Shown here piece after piece: positions 1-6,921 of a stretch of DNA of 51,238 nucleotides. The DNA is from Bacteroidales bacterium. GTDB lineage: Bacteria > Bacteroidota > Bacteroidia > Bacteroidales > GCA-2748055. The translations under genes were made by a program, and so were the position numbers. A model generated the notes under the pieces. The model was not told the origin of the DNA. It saw only the letters and a list, made by a program, of their open reading frames with translations, and did no database searches. The DNA lies in the NCBI GenBank assembly GCA_029938715.1, contig JAOZUK010000018.1, positions 1 to 51,238 on the forward strand, given 5' to 3'. Position 1 is the stretch's first letter. Each line of letters starts with the position of its first letter.

Positions 1-104
1 TGATCGGAATCCCTTTGCCTACAGAGCAATGGCAACAGCAAATCCAGGAAGCCAAGCAGGTAAGACTTCAGCAAAACGCCAAAGAACCATGTGAAATATG
101 TTAA
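1..104 (+). CDS. C-terminal fragment of an unidentified protein (cut by window edge)
   Basis: A frame open from the window edge ends at TAA 102-104 and encodes about 33 residues. It is rich in Gln, Lys and Glu (reading ..TEQWQQQIQEAKQ..) and ends in the short motif CEIC. The composition suggests a basic, helical tail such as that of a transposase or other DNA-binding protein, but I do not recognise the family. It lies on the edge of an accessory patch. Confidence 0.35.
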   Translation, partial: IGIPLPTEQWQQQIQEAKQVRLQQNAKEPCEIC

Positions 105-193
105 ACCCAGGGACGATCAGAAGTAATATCTTAAAATCCCACTACGGATTTGCAGTTTTAGTCCATCAGTAGATAGAGCTGTAATATAAAAAC

Positions 194-246
194 TATACCT
201 GAATGGTATATAGGATCGTGTTACCATCATGTTGTAATATTGCAAC
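194..246. promoter_or_regulatory. Two short dyads upstream of the XRE remnant
   Basis: TATACC (194-199) and GGTATA (205-210) form a perfect 6-5-6 inverted repeat. Bases 231-246 form a 16-bp near-palindrome starting GTTG and ending CAAC with two mismatched positions. They lie just upstream of a truncated XRE regulator remnant, so they could be relic operators. That is inference from position only. Confidence 0.2.
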
Positions 247-251
247 ACTAA

Positions 252-452
252 ATTCCAATTTTACTTTGGGATTTGCTGTGGGTATCGATGGATTACCTGG
301 TCGGGGAAGGGATCAATAGTCAATTCGACAAACAAACTCTCAAAAAATTTCAGGATCTCAACCAGCTAGAAGAAGATAAAAAGCGAACCGTGCTGGATAT
401 GATTAATACCTACATCAGAGACCACAAGGCCCGTCAAGCTTATTCAGCATAA
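252..452 (+). pseudogene. 5'-truncated XRE-family transcriptional regulator remnant
   Basis: The frame is open from just after a stop at 249-251 to TAA at 450-452. From the ATG at 288 it encodes 54 residues. The reading VSMDYLVGEG, followed by a charged helix (QFDKQTLKKFQDLNQLEED) and a final helix ending KARQAYSA, matches the end of the helix-turn-helix and the C-terminal helices of Bacteroidetes XRE repressors, where a segment like GVSxDYLVG closes the DNA-binding domain. The first four helices are absent: in-frame sequence upstream is only about a dozen residues before the stop. I read this as a decayed regulator left by a rearrangement. It could still express a short peptide, but it would lack a DNA-binding domain. 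Confidence 0.6.
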
Positions 453-453
453 A

Positions 454-476
454 AAACCCGACAGTTAACCGGGTTT
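454..476. terminator. Bidirectional hairpin between convergent genes
   Basis: AAACCCG (454-460) pairs perfectly with CGGGTTT (470-476) around a 9-nt loop, with A-rich sequence on the left and T-rich sequence on the right. It begins 2 nt after the XRE remnant stop and lies 22 nt from the 3' end of the minus-strand DUF922 gene, as expected for a shared intrinsic terminator. Confidence 0.6.
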
Positions 477-498
477 AATATGTTACAGTATTCTACCA

Positions 499-1098
499 CT
501 AGTCATTCAGCAAGTCAGGAGCGATGTAATATTCTGACAACTTGCTTAGCTCACACTTTATCATCTTACGCCATCGCTCTTGTTCCTTTTCAATGGTCCC
601 TGTATGTGTTTCATCATCATATGTTTGGTTCTTCAAATTTGCTTCATCTTTTATGCTATTTATAACATCTTTATAGACAGACTCATCTGCTATCCCCTTT
701 GTCGTAATTTCCTGAATCGCTTTTCGGATCTTCCTGGTGTACAATTCATCTATGTCAAAGTGCAGCTGTTCGTGTTGCAATAGACTCTTCGAACATGTAT
801 CTTTCGTCCAAGACAATTCCTTGTTAAATACGCAATGAACCTTAATATCAGATAATGCAGTGCCAAGATAATCAAATGTGTAACTGATGGAAATCACTGA
901 TACAGCACTTGGACTCTCTCCATATTGGGTAATATGAGTACTATCCACAAAACCCCTGAAATCAGACCACACCAGTTCATGATCAAGCGCCCAGTACTTA
1001 TAACAATCAATGGTTTCCTGACAGTTTCCATTATTCGCAGTAGCAAACAAATAGGATAATACGATTAAAAGGAATCGAATTCTAATATAACAATACAT
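499..1098 (-). CDS. DUF922 family predicted secreted Zn-dependent protease
   Basis: A 199-residue protein. An N-terminal signal-peptide-like stretch (residues 1-26, hydrophobic LLIVLSYLFA) is followed by a DUF922 domain, a Bacteroidetes/Proteobacteria family predicted to be secreted Zn-dependent proteases. The signature HEQLHFDI is visible: H109, E110 and H113 form an HExxH zinc site, with D115 after it. The C-terminal 70 residues are a charged helical tail. The gene starts 8 nt after the stop of the RHS fragment on the same strand, the position where a cognate immunity or accessory gene of a polymorphic toxin usually sits. Whether it acts on the RHS product, protects against it or is a bystander cannot be told from sequence. 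Family assignment is fairly sure; the substrate is unknown. Confidence 0.75.
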   Translation of the reverse strand: MYCYIRIRFLLIVLSYLFATANNGNCQETIDCYKYWALDHELVWSDFRGFVDSTHITQYGESPSAVSVISISYTFDYLGTALSDIKVHCVFNKELSWTKDTCSKSLLQHEQLHFDIDELYTRKIRKAIQEITTKGIADESVYKDVINSIKDEANLKNQTYDDETHTGTIEKEQERWRKMIKCELSKLSEYYIAPDLLND

Positions 1099-1106
1099 TA
1101 CTCTCT

Positions 1107-1955
1107 TTAATTAGGCTGAGCGTCTATGCCGAAGCTAGATCCCCACTCATTAATAATACTTACTTGATTAGGAGACACACCTAATTGAATTAGTATTGTC
1201 CTTATTGTGGATCTCCTGGCTCCCATAATTTGACTTTTGGTATAGGGAGACATATTCCCGGTTTTAGCATCCCAAAATGCAGGTCCATCTTTTTGTGCGT
1301 TAAACCAAGGGGTTGAATTCACAACCTGAACTATAAAACCTGGATTAGAATTTATATAATCCGCGAGCGGACTCAAAAGCTTTTTGACGTCCTCTTTGCT
1401 ATATCCTTTACCGAAATTTGCTGCACCACCAATCCAAATACTTCCACTAATAATAGGCTTTCGGGTACCTGTTCTTCTAGTCCAGTCATCAAAAGGGCTT
1501 GATGATTTGGAGAAGTCAAATGGAAGCCTGGCAATAGCATCCCCATTAAAATCCAAGCCAAATGGAGGTGAGGTGACATTCAGCGCTTGAGGAGCTAAAT
1601 CTTTATTATTGACTCCAGATCCATGAATTGCAATCGTTGCAAAATTCGGATTATACTTATTGCCTCTGGGGTATTTAAATGCACTTCTTCTTCTCTCTCT
1701 TGCCCTCTGTCTATTCGCTCTATTAAGTCTCCGTTGTGTTTTTTTTCTGTTTTTCTCTGCCTCAGAATCCCAAGGCCACAGTCCCTCATAATCAATATAC
1801 TTAACAGGATTGTTTTTTGCATAACTATATGGAGATTCATCAGATAATAAAAACGATAAAGGATCTTGAGTGGTAAAGCGTCCCAGAGCCGGATCATAGA
1901 ACCGAGCCCCATAGTCATACCAGTCTAAATTGACTTGAGATTCGCTGATTTTTTT
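1107..1955 (-). pseudogene. RHS-repeat core C-terminal fragment with tip domain
   Basis: Open for 282 residues but without a credible start: an in-frame TAA at 1956-1958 sits in an A-rich tract just upstream. The frame opens with NLDWYDYGARFYDPALGRF, then TTQDP and NNPVKYID, the RHS-repeat-associated core signature that ends an RHS/YD-repeat shell. After a basic linker rich in Arg and Lys (about residues 65-95) comes a variable tip of about 180 residues. Its last 80 residues read like an OmpA-type peptidoglycan-binding fold: a segment with LLSPLADYINSNPGFIVQVV, then GARRSTIRTILIQLGVSPNQ, comparable to the OmpA pattern of Arg-containing helix followed by GV(S/P)xxxI. The long N-terminal RHS shell is missing, so this is a 3' remnant or orphan tip cassette. 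It lies between the HEPN gene (13 nt upstream) and the DUF922 gene. Confidence 0.7.
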
Positions 1956-1968
1956 TTAAAGAACTTGA

Positions 1969-2370
1969 TTAAAATTTTGATATTGGGATTAAGCTTTCGA
2001 CTATACTTTTGACGGTAAGAGCTATTTCTAGGTATTCCTTAGTTTCTTTAACGCTCGGAATATAGAAATCATCAGGATATCTTACTGAAACTCCAAATTC
2101 CGTTAGGCTTTTTAAATTAAGATCGAAATTTGTATCATCGATTTTCTGACATTCCATAAGCAAGAAGTCTACATCATGTGTTCGAGGAAAATCAATATCG
2201 TGATAAATTAAGAATGTCTTAAGATACTTTTCTACTGACTGTTGAGCATGAAAACAAATAGTACTGGTGTAAAACTCAATCTCGGAATCTGAGAGTCTAT
2301 TCATTACAGCAATATCTTCTCGTGCCCGGAACAACCAATTCTGGATATAGTCTATCTTCTCTGGGTTCAT
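1969..2370 (-). CDS. HEPN domain protein, likely toxin of a HEPN/MNT module
   Basis: A 133-residue all-helical protein of the HEPN family (COG2250-like). Recognisable features are the early helix NWLFRAREDIAVM, the central CFHAQQSVEKYLKTFLI (residues 39-55), FPRTHDVDFLL (61-71) and RYPDDF (97-102), all typical of HEPN partners of minimal nucleotidyltransferases. It overlaps the upstream nucleotidyltransferase gene by four bases (2367-2370), so the two are translationally coupled. In studied HepT-MntA pairs the HEPN protein is an RNase toxin and the nucleotidyltransferase neutralises it by AMPylation. The canonical RX4-6H RNase motif is not obvious here, so activity is uncertain. The RHS fragment follows directly downstream. 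Confidence 0.8.
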   Translation of the reverse strand: MNPEKIDYIQNWLFRAREDIAVMNRLSDSEIEFYTSTICFHAQQSVEKYLKTFLIYHDIDFPRTHDVDFLLMECQKIDDTNFDLNLKSLTEFGVSVRYPDDFYIPSVKETKEYLEIALTVKSIVESLIPISKF

Positions 2371-2684
2371 AGAATAATTGCCTCATTAAGTATCCGCCTA
2401 ATAATATGACCAGGTAACTTTCTCTTTTTTTCAATCTCAGCTTTGCTTTGAATAAGAATATCTGATCTAATCCCTTTTGAAAGAAGATCCTTTCGAATGT
2501 TAGTTCGTAAAGGAGTTTTTTGCGTTACTGAGATCGTCTGATCAGTGACAATTAATATATCATAATCGCTGTCAGCAGAATTACTTTTCTTAGCTCTTGA
2601 ACCAAATAACATTACATCTGCGTCAGAAATATATAATCTGGCGATTGCTTTAATTTCAGCAGGTATTTGATTCTTGCTTGCCAT
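2367..2684 (-). CDS. Minimal nucleotidyltransferase (MNT), likely antitoxin
   Basis: A 105-residue DNA polymerase-beta-like nucleotidyltransferase. The GSR at residues 28-30 and the SDYD around 39-42 form the GSx(10)DxD active-site pattern; both metal-binding Asp residues (D40, D42) are present. This is a normal length for MNT proteins. The last four bases overlap the start of the HEPN gene, the usual order and coupling of antitoxin before toxin in MNT/HEPN modules. By family analogy it would adenylylate its HEPN partner. A TAACTTTG promoter-like element lies 16 nt upstream. Confidence 0.8.
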   Translation of the reverse strand: MASKNQIPAEIKAIARLYISDADVMLFGSRAKKSNSADSDYDILIVTDQTISVTQKTPLRTNIRKDLLSKGIRSDILIQSKAEIEKKRKLPGHIIRRILNEAIIL

Positions 2685-2700
2685 TGAATAGGAATCTACT

Positions 2701-2708
2701 CAAAGTTA
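2701..2708 (-). promoter_or_regulatory. Putative -7 element of the MNT/HEPN operon
   Basis: Read on the minus strand this is TAACTTTG, an exact match to the Bacteroidetes -7 consensus TAnnTTTG, 16 nt before the MNT start codon. No clear TTTG -33 box is found at the usual spacing, so confidence is limited. Confidence 0.35.
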
Positions 2709-2854
2709 TTAAATATTAAGGAAGAATCGACACATAAAGTGGCAGCCTACCCACTACATTCTATAATAGAATAATATTCTTACTTAGACAACGGTATGAT
2801 GCCTAAGGATTTCCCAACAGAATCAATATTGTGTAATATAACAGTTAAACACAT

Positions 2855-3724
2855 TCAATTCCTTTCCCTTGCAATCCTATTCGCGGGATGATATTCATCG
2901 ATTTTCCTTTTGAGCTTTATAATATTGATTTGCTTATAGAACTCTGTACTGCTTACATATCTATGTCCGGCCATATATTGTATGGTTCTTAGATCATATT
3001 GCTTTAACCAAAGCGCAATAACACTTTGTCTGATCTGGGTGGCATTTTTGACCTTGGGATACGTGTTGGATAAATCTATGAATAAATGATGCAGACTATT
3101 CTTCAATTCTTGCGATCCAGCAACACTGAGTAATAATTGATCAGATTTTCGGAATAGATTTTCAATATTCGGTTTTCGCCCTGGGAGATGTCTATATCTA
3201 TCCCCAAGAATTCTTGGTCTGAAATTATCAATATAATCGATTAGGTCTATGATTTGGAGGGCTTCCAATTCAAGCTCTCTTGCATTTGATCCCTTCTTCC
3301 ATTGACTGGCAGGACTTTCACGAATAAGCATTGTTCCCTTTCTAAATAATATATCATTTGCACGAAGCCTATGCAATTCACCTGTCGAAATTCCCTGGAA
3401 TATCAAAATTCCGAGGATAACTTTGTTCCTGATATTTCGGACATCATTGCTTTCAACAGATTTATAAAGAGCATCAAGTTCCTCTCTGTTTAACAGGTCA
3501 TGTGCCATTCTATGAGAAGGATTCTTGATCCGGATGCTTTTTGCTGGATTGCTTAAATCAGGATTATTGCTAATTAGAGTCTGTCCATAGACTCTAACTA
3601 GATTTGATACCATTTTATAGTCCCCGCCTTTGTTTAAAGCGTATGTCTCAGTGAAAAAGAAAGATTCTGAACTTTCTGATAACGCCGTTACCACCAGCGG
3701 CGCATTTGCAACTGCAAAAAACAT
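2855..3724 (-). CDS. Tyrosine recombinase, N-terminally short, atypical catalytic set
   Basis: The C-terminal about 230 residues match the catalytic domain of tyrosine recombinases. The box II segment reads QIRQSVIALWLKQYDLRTI, followed by MAGHRYVSSTEFYKQ with the GH pair and the nucleophile Tyr. A Lys (in QWKKGSN) is in the beta-hairpin position. The first catalytic Arg is not seen: the usual GLRxxEL motif reads GISTGEL, and the His of HxxR reads Thr. The core-binding domain is nearly missing. The first 37 residues from the ATG at 3724 look unlike this family and run through two DNA hairpins, so the functional start may be ATG 3613 (MVSNLV). I infer 5' truncation or replacement near 3620. 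It could move accessory DNA, or be a relic. The 130 nt upstream of 2855 contain nothing recognisable. Confidence 0.7.
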   Translation of the reverse strand: MFFAVANAPLVVTALSESSESFFFTETYALNKGGDYKMVSNLVRVYGQTLISNNPDLSNPAKSIRIKNPSHRMAHDLLNREELDALYKSVESNDVRNIRNKVILGILIFQGISTGELHRLRANDILFRKGTMLIRESPASQWKKGSNARELELEALQIIDLIDYIDNFRPRILGDRYRHLPGRKPNIENLFRKSDQLLLSVAGSQELKNSLHHLFIDLSNTYPKVKNATQIRQSVIALWLKQYDLRTIQYMAGHRYVSSTEFYKQINIIKLKRKIDEYHPANRIARERN

Positions 3725-3753
3725 GACAAAAAAGATTCTGCAGAAGGGCGGGG
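3622..3753. other. Hairpin-rich element at the recombinase 5' end (candidate att/junction)
   Basis: The stretch is bounded by CCCCGCC (3622-3628) and GGCGGGG (ends 3753), an inverted pair. Inside are two adjacent perfect hairpins: CGCCG/CGGCG (3683-3702, 10-nt loop) and TTTGCA/TGCAAA (3705-3718, 2-nt loop). There is also a direct repeat AGATTCTG at 3662-3669 and 3733-3740. Its local GC content contrasts with the AT-rich surroundings. It overlaps the dubious N-terminus of the recombinase and ends 8 nt from the higA stop. A recombination site or insertion scar is a reasonable inference, not shown. Confidence 0.4.
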
Positions 3754-3761
3754 AGTGAGGA

Positions 3762-4226
3762 TTAAATCATTGCTGCCCGGCCACCTTTTAAGTATTCCTG
3801 GATGGAGGATATACTTAAGAGTTTATCCCTCTTTTCAGCTTCAAGTTCTATTTCTTCATTTCCGCTGACCAGAGATTCCAGGGGGATTCCAAGATACCGG
3901 TTTAACAGGGTGATCATTTTCAGGGTTAAGGGCCTTCTTCGATGCAACACCTCTGACACCCTTGTCTTTCCACCAAACAGAGGAGCAATGTCTACCTGCC
4001 TTAGGTTCATTTGTTCCATTCTGAACTTAATCGCCTCTATGGGATCCGGAGCTTCTAACTGGTGATGCTCCCGCTCATACTTTTCAACCAGCAAGGATAA
4101 AAGCTCTATCTCTTCTCCTTCTGGGCTGTCAGGTTCTATGGCATTATCCGAGCTATTCATCAGGCTGTAGATCCTTTCGCAAGCCTCATTATACTCCTGT
4201 TCTGTCTTTAATATCTTAGTTCTCAT
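3762..4226 (-). CDS. higA: HigA-type antitoxin, XRE helix-turn-helix
   Basis: A 154-residue protein. Residues 1-60 form an acidic, helical N-terminal region (EYNEACERIYSLM, then SPEGEEIELLSLLVEKYE) typical of long HigA proteins. Residues about 66-118 are an XRE DNA-binding domain: MNLRQVDIAPLFGGKTRVSE with the recognition helix near VSEVLHRRRPLTLKM. A C-terminal helix follows. The start overlaps the end of the higB toxin gene by 11 bases, the inverted toxin-first order normal for higBA. By family knowledge it binds and inhibits HigB and represses the shared promoter, for which a strong dyad operator is visible upstream of higB. Confidence 0.85.
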   Translation of the reverse strand: MRTKILKTEQEYNEACERIYSLMNSSDNAIEPDSPEGEEIELLSLLVEKYEREHHQLEAPDPIEAIKFRMEQMNLRQVDIAPLFGGKTRVSEVLHRRRPLTLKMITLLNRYLGIPLESLVSGNEEIELEAEKRDKLLSISSIQEYLKGGRAAMI

Positions 4227-4527
4227 AACTTACCGTTTTAGCATCTATTTTATCATACTCAGCATGGGTGCCGAACCACACTATAAAAACAATCTTCAAT
4301 TTGTATTCAATGTCAACAACTAGCCGGTAATCATTGCCTTTGATATTGAACACTACTCTTTTAGAACTTAATACACTGGCATTCCTGTATTTCGATTTCA
4401 GTTCATTTGCATTGTCCCAGGTCGAGTATCTTACTTCAAAAACCCAGGCTTTTAAAGGTTCTGCTGCCGGTTTGTATCTATCTGCCTTGAAGTAATCAGC
4501 GAGTGTTTTTTCTTTTATTATCCTCAT
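4216..4527 (-). CDS. higB: HigB-type toxin, RelE-superfamily mRNA interferase
   Basis: A 103-residue protein matching the HigB_toxin family (PF09907). The core VVFNIKGNDYRLVVDIEY followed by KLKIVFIVWFGTHAEYDKID (about residues 58-95) is the diagnostic beta-sheet region, with the conserved GTHxEYDKID. It has the usual length. Members cleave mRNA in association with the ribosome. It is the first gene of a two-gene operon with higA, and a 42-bp inverted repeat overlaps its promoter 9 bp before the start codon, pointing to HigA autorepression. Confidence 0.85.
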   Translation of the reverse strand: MRIIKEKTLADYFKADRYKPAAEPLKAWVFEVRYSTWDNANELKSKYRNASVLSSKRVVFNIKGNDYRLVVDIEYKLKIVFIVWFGTHAEYDKIDAKTVSYEN

Positions 4528-4533
4528 TCAATA

Positions 4534-4577
4534 CAAATCTAATAAAAGTTACCCTATATGGTAACTTTTATTAGATT
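4534..4577 (-). promoter_or_regulatory. higBA promoter with perfect 18-bp dyad operator
   Basis: The left arm AATCTAATAAAAGTTACC (4536-4553) is exactly complementary to the right arm at 4560-4577 across a 6-nt centre. On the minus strand the sequence TAGATTTG (4534-4541) fits the Bacteroidetes -7 consensus TAnnTTTG and lies inside one arm, 6 nt from the higB start codon. The other arm covers the -33 zone. A HigA dimer on this dyad would block the promoter. It also could fold as a hairpin in RNA. Confidence 0.65.
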
Positions 4578-4833
4578 ATCTGAACGGATGGGACTTCTCC
4601 AGCTTGCTCTGCATGTCTTCATATTTAGATTTACAATCGAAAACCAGAAAGCTCACCCTGTTATTGGGATACAGATTCTGATAGTTTATCCATGTATATT
4701 GAAATCTATACTTGCATTTTGCATGGATATTTCTATCGTTGATAACCCAGGTTAAACCTGAACTTATTGTCTGGAGAATAGGGTTGCAAAAGCATTTATA
4801 AATACCAACGACTCTGAAATACAAGCAGTGAAC
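4578..4833 (-). other. Gene-poor interval, possible decayed ORF
   Basis: The 256 bp between the higBA operator and the MBL gene hold one minus-strand frame (4576-4824, 82 residues from a TTG) whose second half reads WINYQNLYPNNRVSFLVFDC. It has no ATG, no family I recognise, and its 3' end runs into the operator dyad. I treat it as a probable relic or spurious frame. Confidence 0.2.
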
Positions 4834-5535
4834 TCACCCATACCTAACCATGGCTCCCTCAAACTCTTCCATAAAGCTATCGAATGAGAAGTACTTGCCA
4901 TGTGCGGGATAGATGGTTTTGACAGGTAACCCCCGGATCATTTTCCAGCTGTTGACCAGGGCAGGCAGATCTTCGGCAAAAGGAGGAAAGTGTTGCTTGT
5001 TTGCCACTCCAAAAAGGGTATCCCCCCCTATCAGATCGCCCCCATCCATAAGGACCACCATGGAGCCATGGGTGTGTCCTGGAGTGTGAATTACCCTGCC
5101 CGGGAATCCAAATTCGTTCAGATCAAAAGTATCCTGTATAGCTATATCTGGTTCCACAGGTGGGAATTTCCCCATACTGCTTCTGAATGTACGGCCCAAT
5201 CCCACCAATAACCTGGCCTTCCAGCGTGTACCCGGGGGTAGAGGCGCATAACCGGCTTTGAGCCTGCTAATCTCCGAGTTGTGAGACATCACCTTGCAGG
5301 CGGTTAATTCCTTCAACTTACCGGCAGAACCGGCGTGATCAAAATGTGCATGGGTAAGGATCACCAGCTTTAGCATGTTAAGTTCGAGCCCAAGATCCCA
5401 CAGGGTATCCAGTATTTTCTGTTCCGAACCGCCATTTCCTGAATCAACCAGAATGGCCTCACCAGGTCTGTAGATAAGAAAGGCAGATACGTTCACAAGA
5501 GAGATCCTGTGAACCTTGTATGTTGCTTTTGCCAT
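4834..5535 (-). CDS. MBL-fold metal-dependent hydrolase
   Basis: A 233-residue metallo-beta-lactamase-fold protein. The signature THAHFDH is at residues 61-67 (ligands H62, H64, D66, H67), with further ligands H154 in HTPGHTHGS, D172 in GGDT and H212 in YPAHG. No signal peptide is seen, so it is cytoplasmic. The closest general class is the glyoxalase-II-like/'MBL fold metallo-hydrolase' group. The substrate cannot be read from sequence. Its start codon shares one base with the stop codon of the upstream FAH-family gene (TAATG), so it is translationally coupled and last in the long operon. Confidence 0.85.
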   Translation of the reverse strand: MAKATYKVHRISLVNVSAFLIYRPGEAILVDSGNGGSEQKILDTLWDLGLELNMLKLVILTHAHFDHAGSAGKLKELTACKVMSHNSEISRLKAGYAPLPPGTRWKARLLVGLGRTFRSSMGKFPPVEPDIAIQDTFDLNEFGFPGRVIHTPGHTHGSMVVLMDGGDLIGGDTLFGVANKQHFPPFAEDLPALVNSWKMIRGLPVKTIYPAHGKYFSFDSFMEEFEGAMVRYG

Positions 5536-6146
5536 TACTTTACCGGGAAATCCATGATCTTCTCCCCTTCCAGGTATGCCTCCAACCTGTCATTGATGGC
5601 CACAGGCCCTACTCCTGCAGGCGTCCCTGTGAAAATAAGGTCACCCGTTTTGAGAGTCATATACCTGGACACATAAGAGATAATCTTCTCAAAACTGAAG
5701 ATCATCAGAGAGGTATTTCCATCCTGAACTGTTTTACTGTTCAGGTCCAGTTTAAAGGAGAGATTGTGAATGTCCTTGAATTGTTTCAACGGAAAGAATT
5801 CACTGATGGGCGCAGAATAATCGAATCCTTTGGCAATTTCCCAGGGAAGGCCCTTCTCCTTCTGCTTCATTTGCAAATCACGGGCGGTAAAATCCACCCC
5901 CAGTCCGATCTCACTAAAGTACCTGTTGGCATATTTTTCTTCTATGCTTCTTCCAAGCCTGTCGATGCGAACCACCACTTCCAGCTCGTAATGCACATCA
6001 CTGGAGAAATCGGGATAGAAAAACGGTCGGTTGGAAATCACCAGTGCCGAATCGGGTTTCATAAAAAAGACCGGAGTTGTGGGTACCTCATTGTTCAGCT
6101 CTTTTGCATGAGCCACGTAATTCCTGCCAATGCAGATGATCTTCAT
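5535..6146 (-). CDS. Fumarylacetoacetate hydrolase family protein
   Basis: A 203-residue FAH-fold protein starting MKIICIGRNYVAHAKEL, a start typical of the short FAHD1/YcgM-like branch. Metal ligands are visible as E54 and E56 (HYELE) and D85 (GVDFTARD); the conserved K106 lies in AKGFD. A threonine-glycine-rich TGTPAGVGP segment near residue 175 closes the fold. Members are acylpyruvase, oxaloacetate decarboxylase or related C-C hydrolases; which one cannot be decided here. It lies 4 nt after the exonuclease gene and overlaps the MBL gene by one base. Confidence 0.88.
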   Translation of the reverse strand: MKIICIGRNYVAHAKELNNEVPTTPVFFMKPDSALVISNRPFFYPDFSSDVHYELEVVVRIDRLGRSIEEKYANRYFSEIGLGVDFTARDLQMKQKEKGLPWEIAKGFDYSAPISEFFPLKQFKDIHNLSFKLDLNSKTVQDGNTSLMIFSFEKIISYVSRYMTLKTGDLIFTGTPAGVGPVAINDRLEAYLEGEKIMDFPVK

Positions 6147-6150
6147 GGGT

Positions 6151-6918
6151 CTATTTCTTATTGGAATCTAATTTTATGGAAGTGAGCACCTTTTTGGTAT
6201 AGAGGGGGAAATCTCCATTCATCATCCACCCAAAGTACCCTGGATCGCTTTGCAGCACTTCTCTAACCGGCTTTCCTTTGTATTTTCCAAAATTAAATAC
6301 CTCCACATCATCTTCATTGTAAATAATCCTTCCGGCGAAATCCACATTTCGGTTGTGCGCAGAGAATTCAGCCAGCTTACCAATGTCATTCTCCAGGTTT
6401 GGATAACGATCCAGCTGGGCCTGTAATACCTCGTATGTGGCCAGGGTATCGGCCTCGGCCGAGTGAGCATCAGTTAACTCTTTTCCGGCGAAGAATTTAT
6501 ATGCTGCGGTAAGGGTACGAGGCTCCATTTTCATAAAGATGACCTGCACGTCAACAAACTTTCTCTTGCTCAGGTCGATATCCACCCCTGCTCTCAGAAA
6601 TTCTTCAGCCAGTAAGGGAATATCAAACCTGATTGAGTTGTACCCGGCCAGATCACATCCTTCAATCTCATTGGCCAGGCTCCTGGCGATCTCATTAAAA
6701 GTGGGAGCATCCTTCACATCCTCATTGGAGATGCCATGAATGGCGGTTACTTTCTCGGGAATGGGCATCTCGGGATTGATCCTCTGGGATTTAGAGGTTT
6801 CGTTCCCGTTAAGGTCTACTTTGAGATAGGCGATTTCCACAATCCTGTCGGCAGCGATATTGATACCTGTAGTTTCAAGATCGAAAAAGACAATGGGATT
6901 TTTCAGATTAAGCTTCAT
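6151..6918 (-). CDS. DnaQ-like 3'-5' exonuclease with C-terminal DUF3820 domain
   Basis: A 255-residue protein. The DEDDh exonuclease domain (1-180) shows Exo I FFDLETTG with D13 and E15, Exo II in AGYNSIRFDIPLL, and Exo III in DAHSAEADTLATYEVL with the catalytic His and Asp. A C-terminal extension (about 205-240) reads FNFGKYKGKPVREV and YFGWMMNGDFP, matching the small DUF3820 family often attached to such exonucleases. It begins 3 nt after the stop of dnaN, so it may act as a proofreading or repair exonuclease with the clamp. This is not the PolC-type fused exonuclease. Confidence in exonuclease activity is high; the role in replication is inference. Confidence 0.88.
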   Translation of the reverse strand: MKLNLKNPIVFFDLETTGINIAADRIVEIAYLKVDLNGNETSKSQRINPEMPIPEKVTAIHGISNEDVKDAPTFNEIARSLANEIEGCDLAGYNSIRFDIPLLAEEFLRAGVDIDLSKRKFVDVQVIFMKMEPRTLTAAYKFFAGKELTDAHSAEADTLATYEVLQAQLDRYPNLENDIGKLAEFSAHNRNVDFAGRIIYNEDDVEVFNFGKYKGKPVREVLQSDPGYFGWMMNGDFPLYTKKVLTSIKLDSNKK

Positions 6919-6921
6919 TCG

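Noticed and set aside
1595-1918. A 107-residue minus-strand frame next to the RHS fragment
   Set aside because: It is a shifted reading of the same DNA. The correct frame gives the RHS signature YDYGARFYDP and runs unbroken to 1107.
4558-4755. Plus-strand 65-residue frame starting at the end of the dyad
   Set aside because: It starts inside the higBA operator and has no family features; the other strand carries an equally poor frame.
5520-6185. A 221-residue plus-strand frame
   Set aside because: It is antisense to the FAH-family gene, whose metal ligands and overlaps with neighbours are clear.
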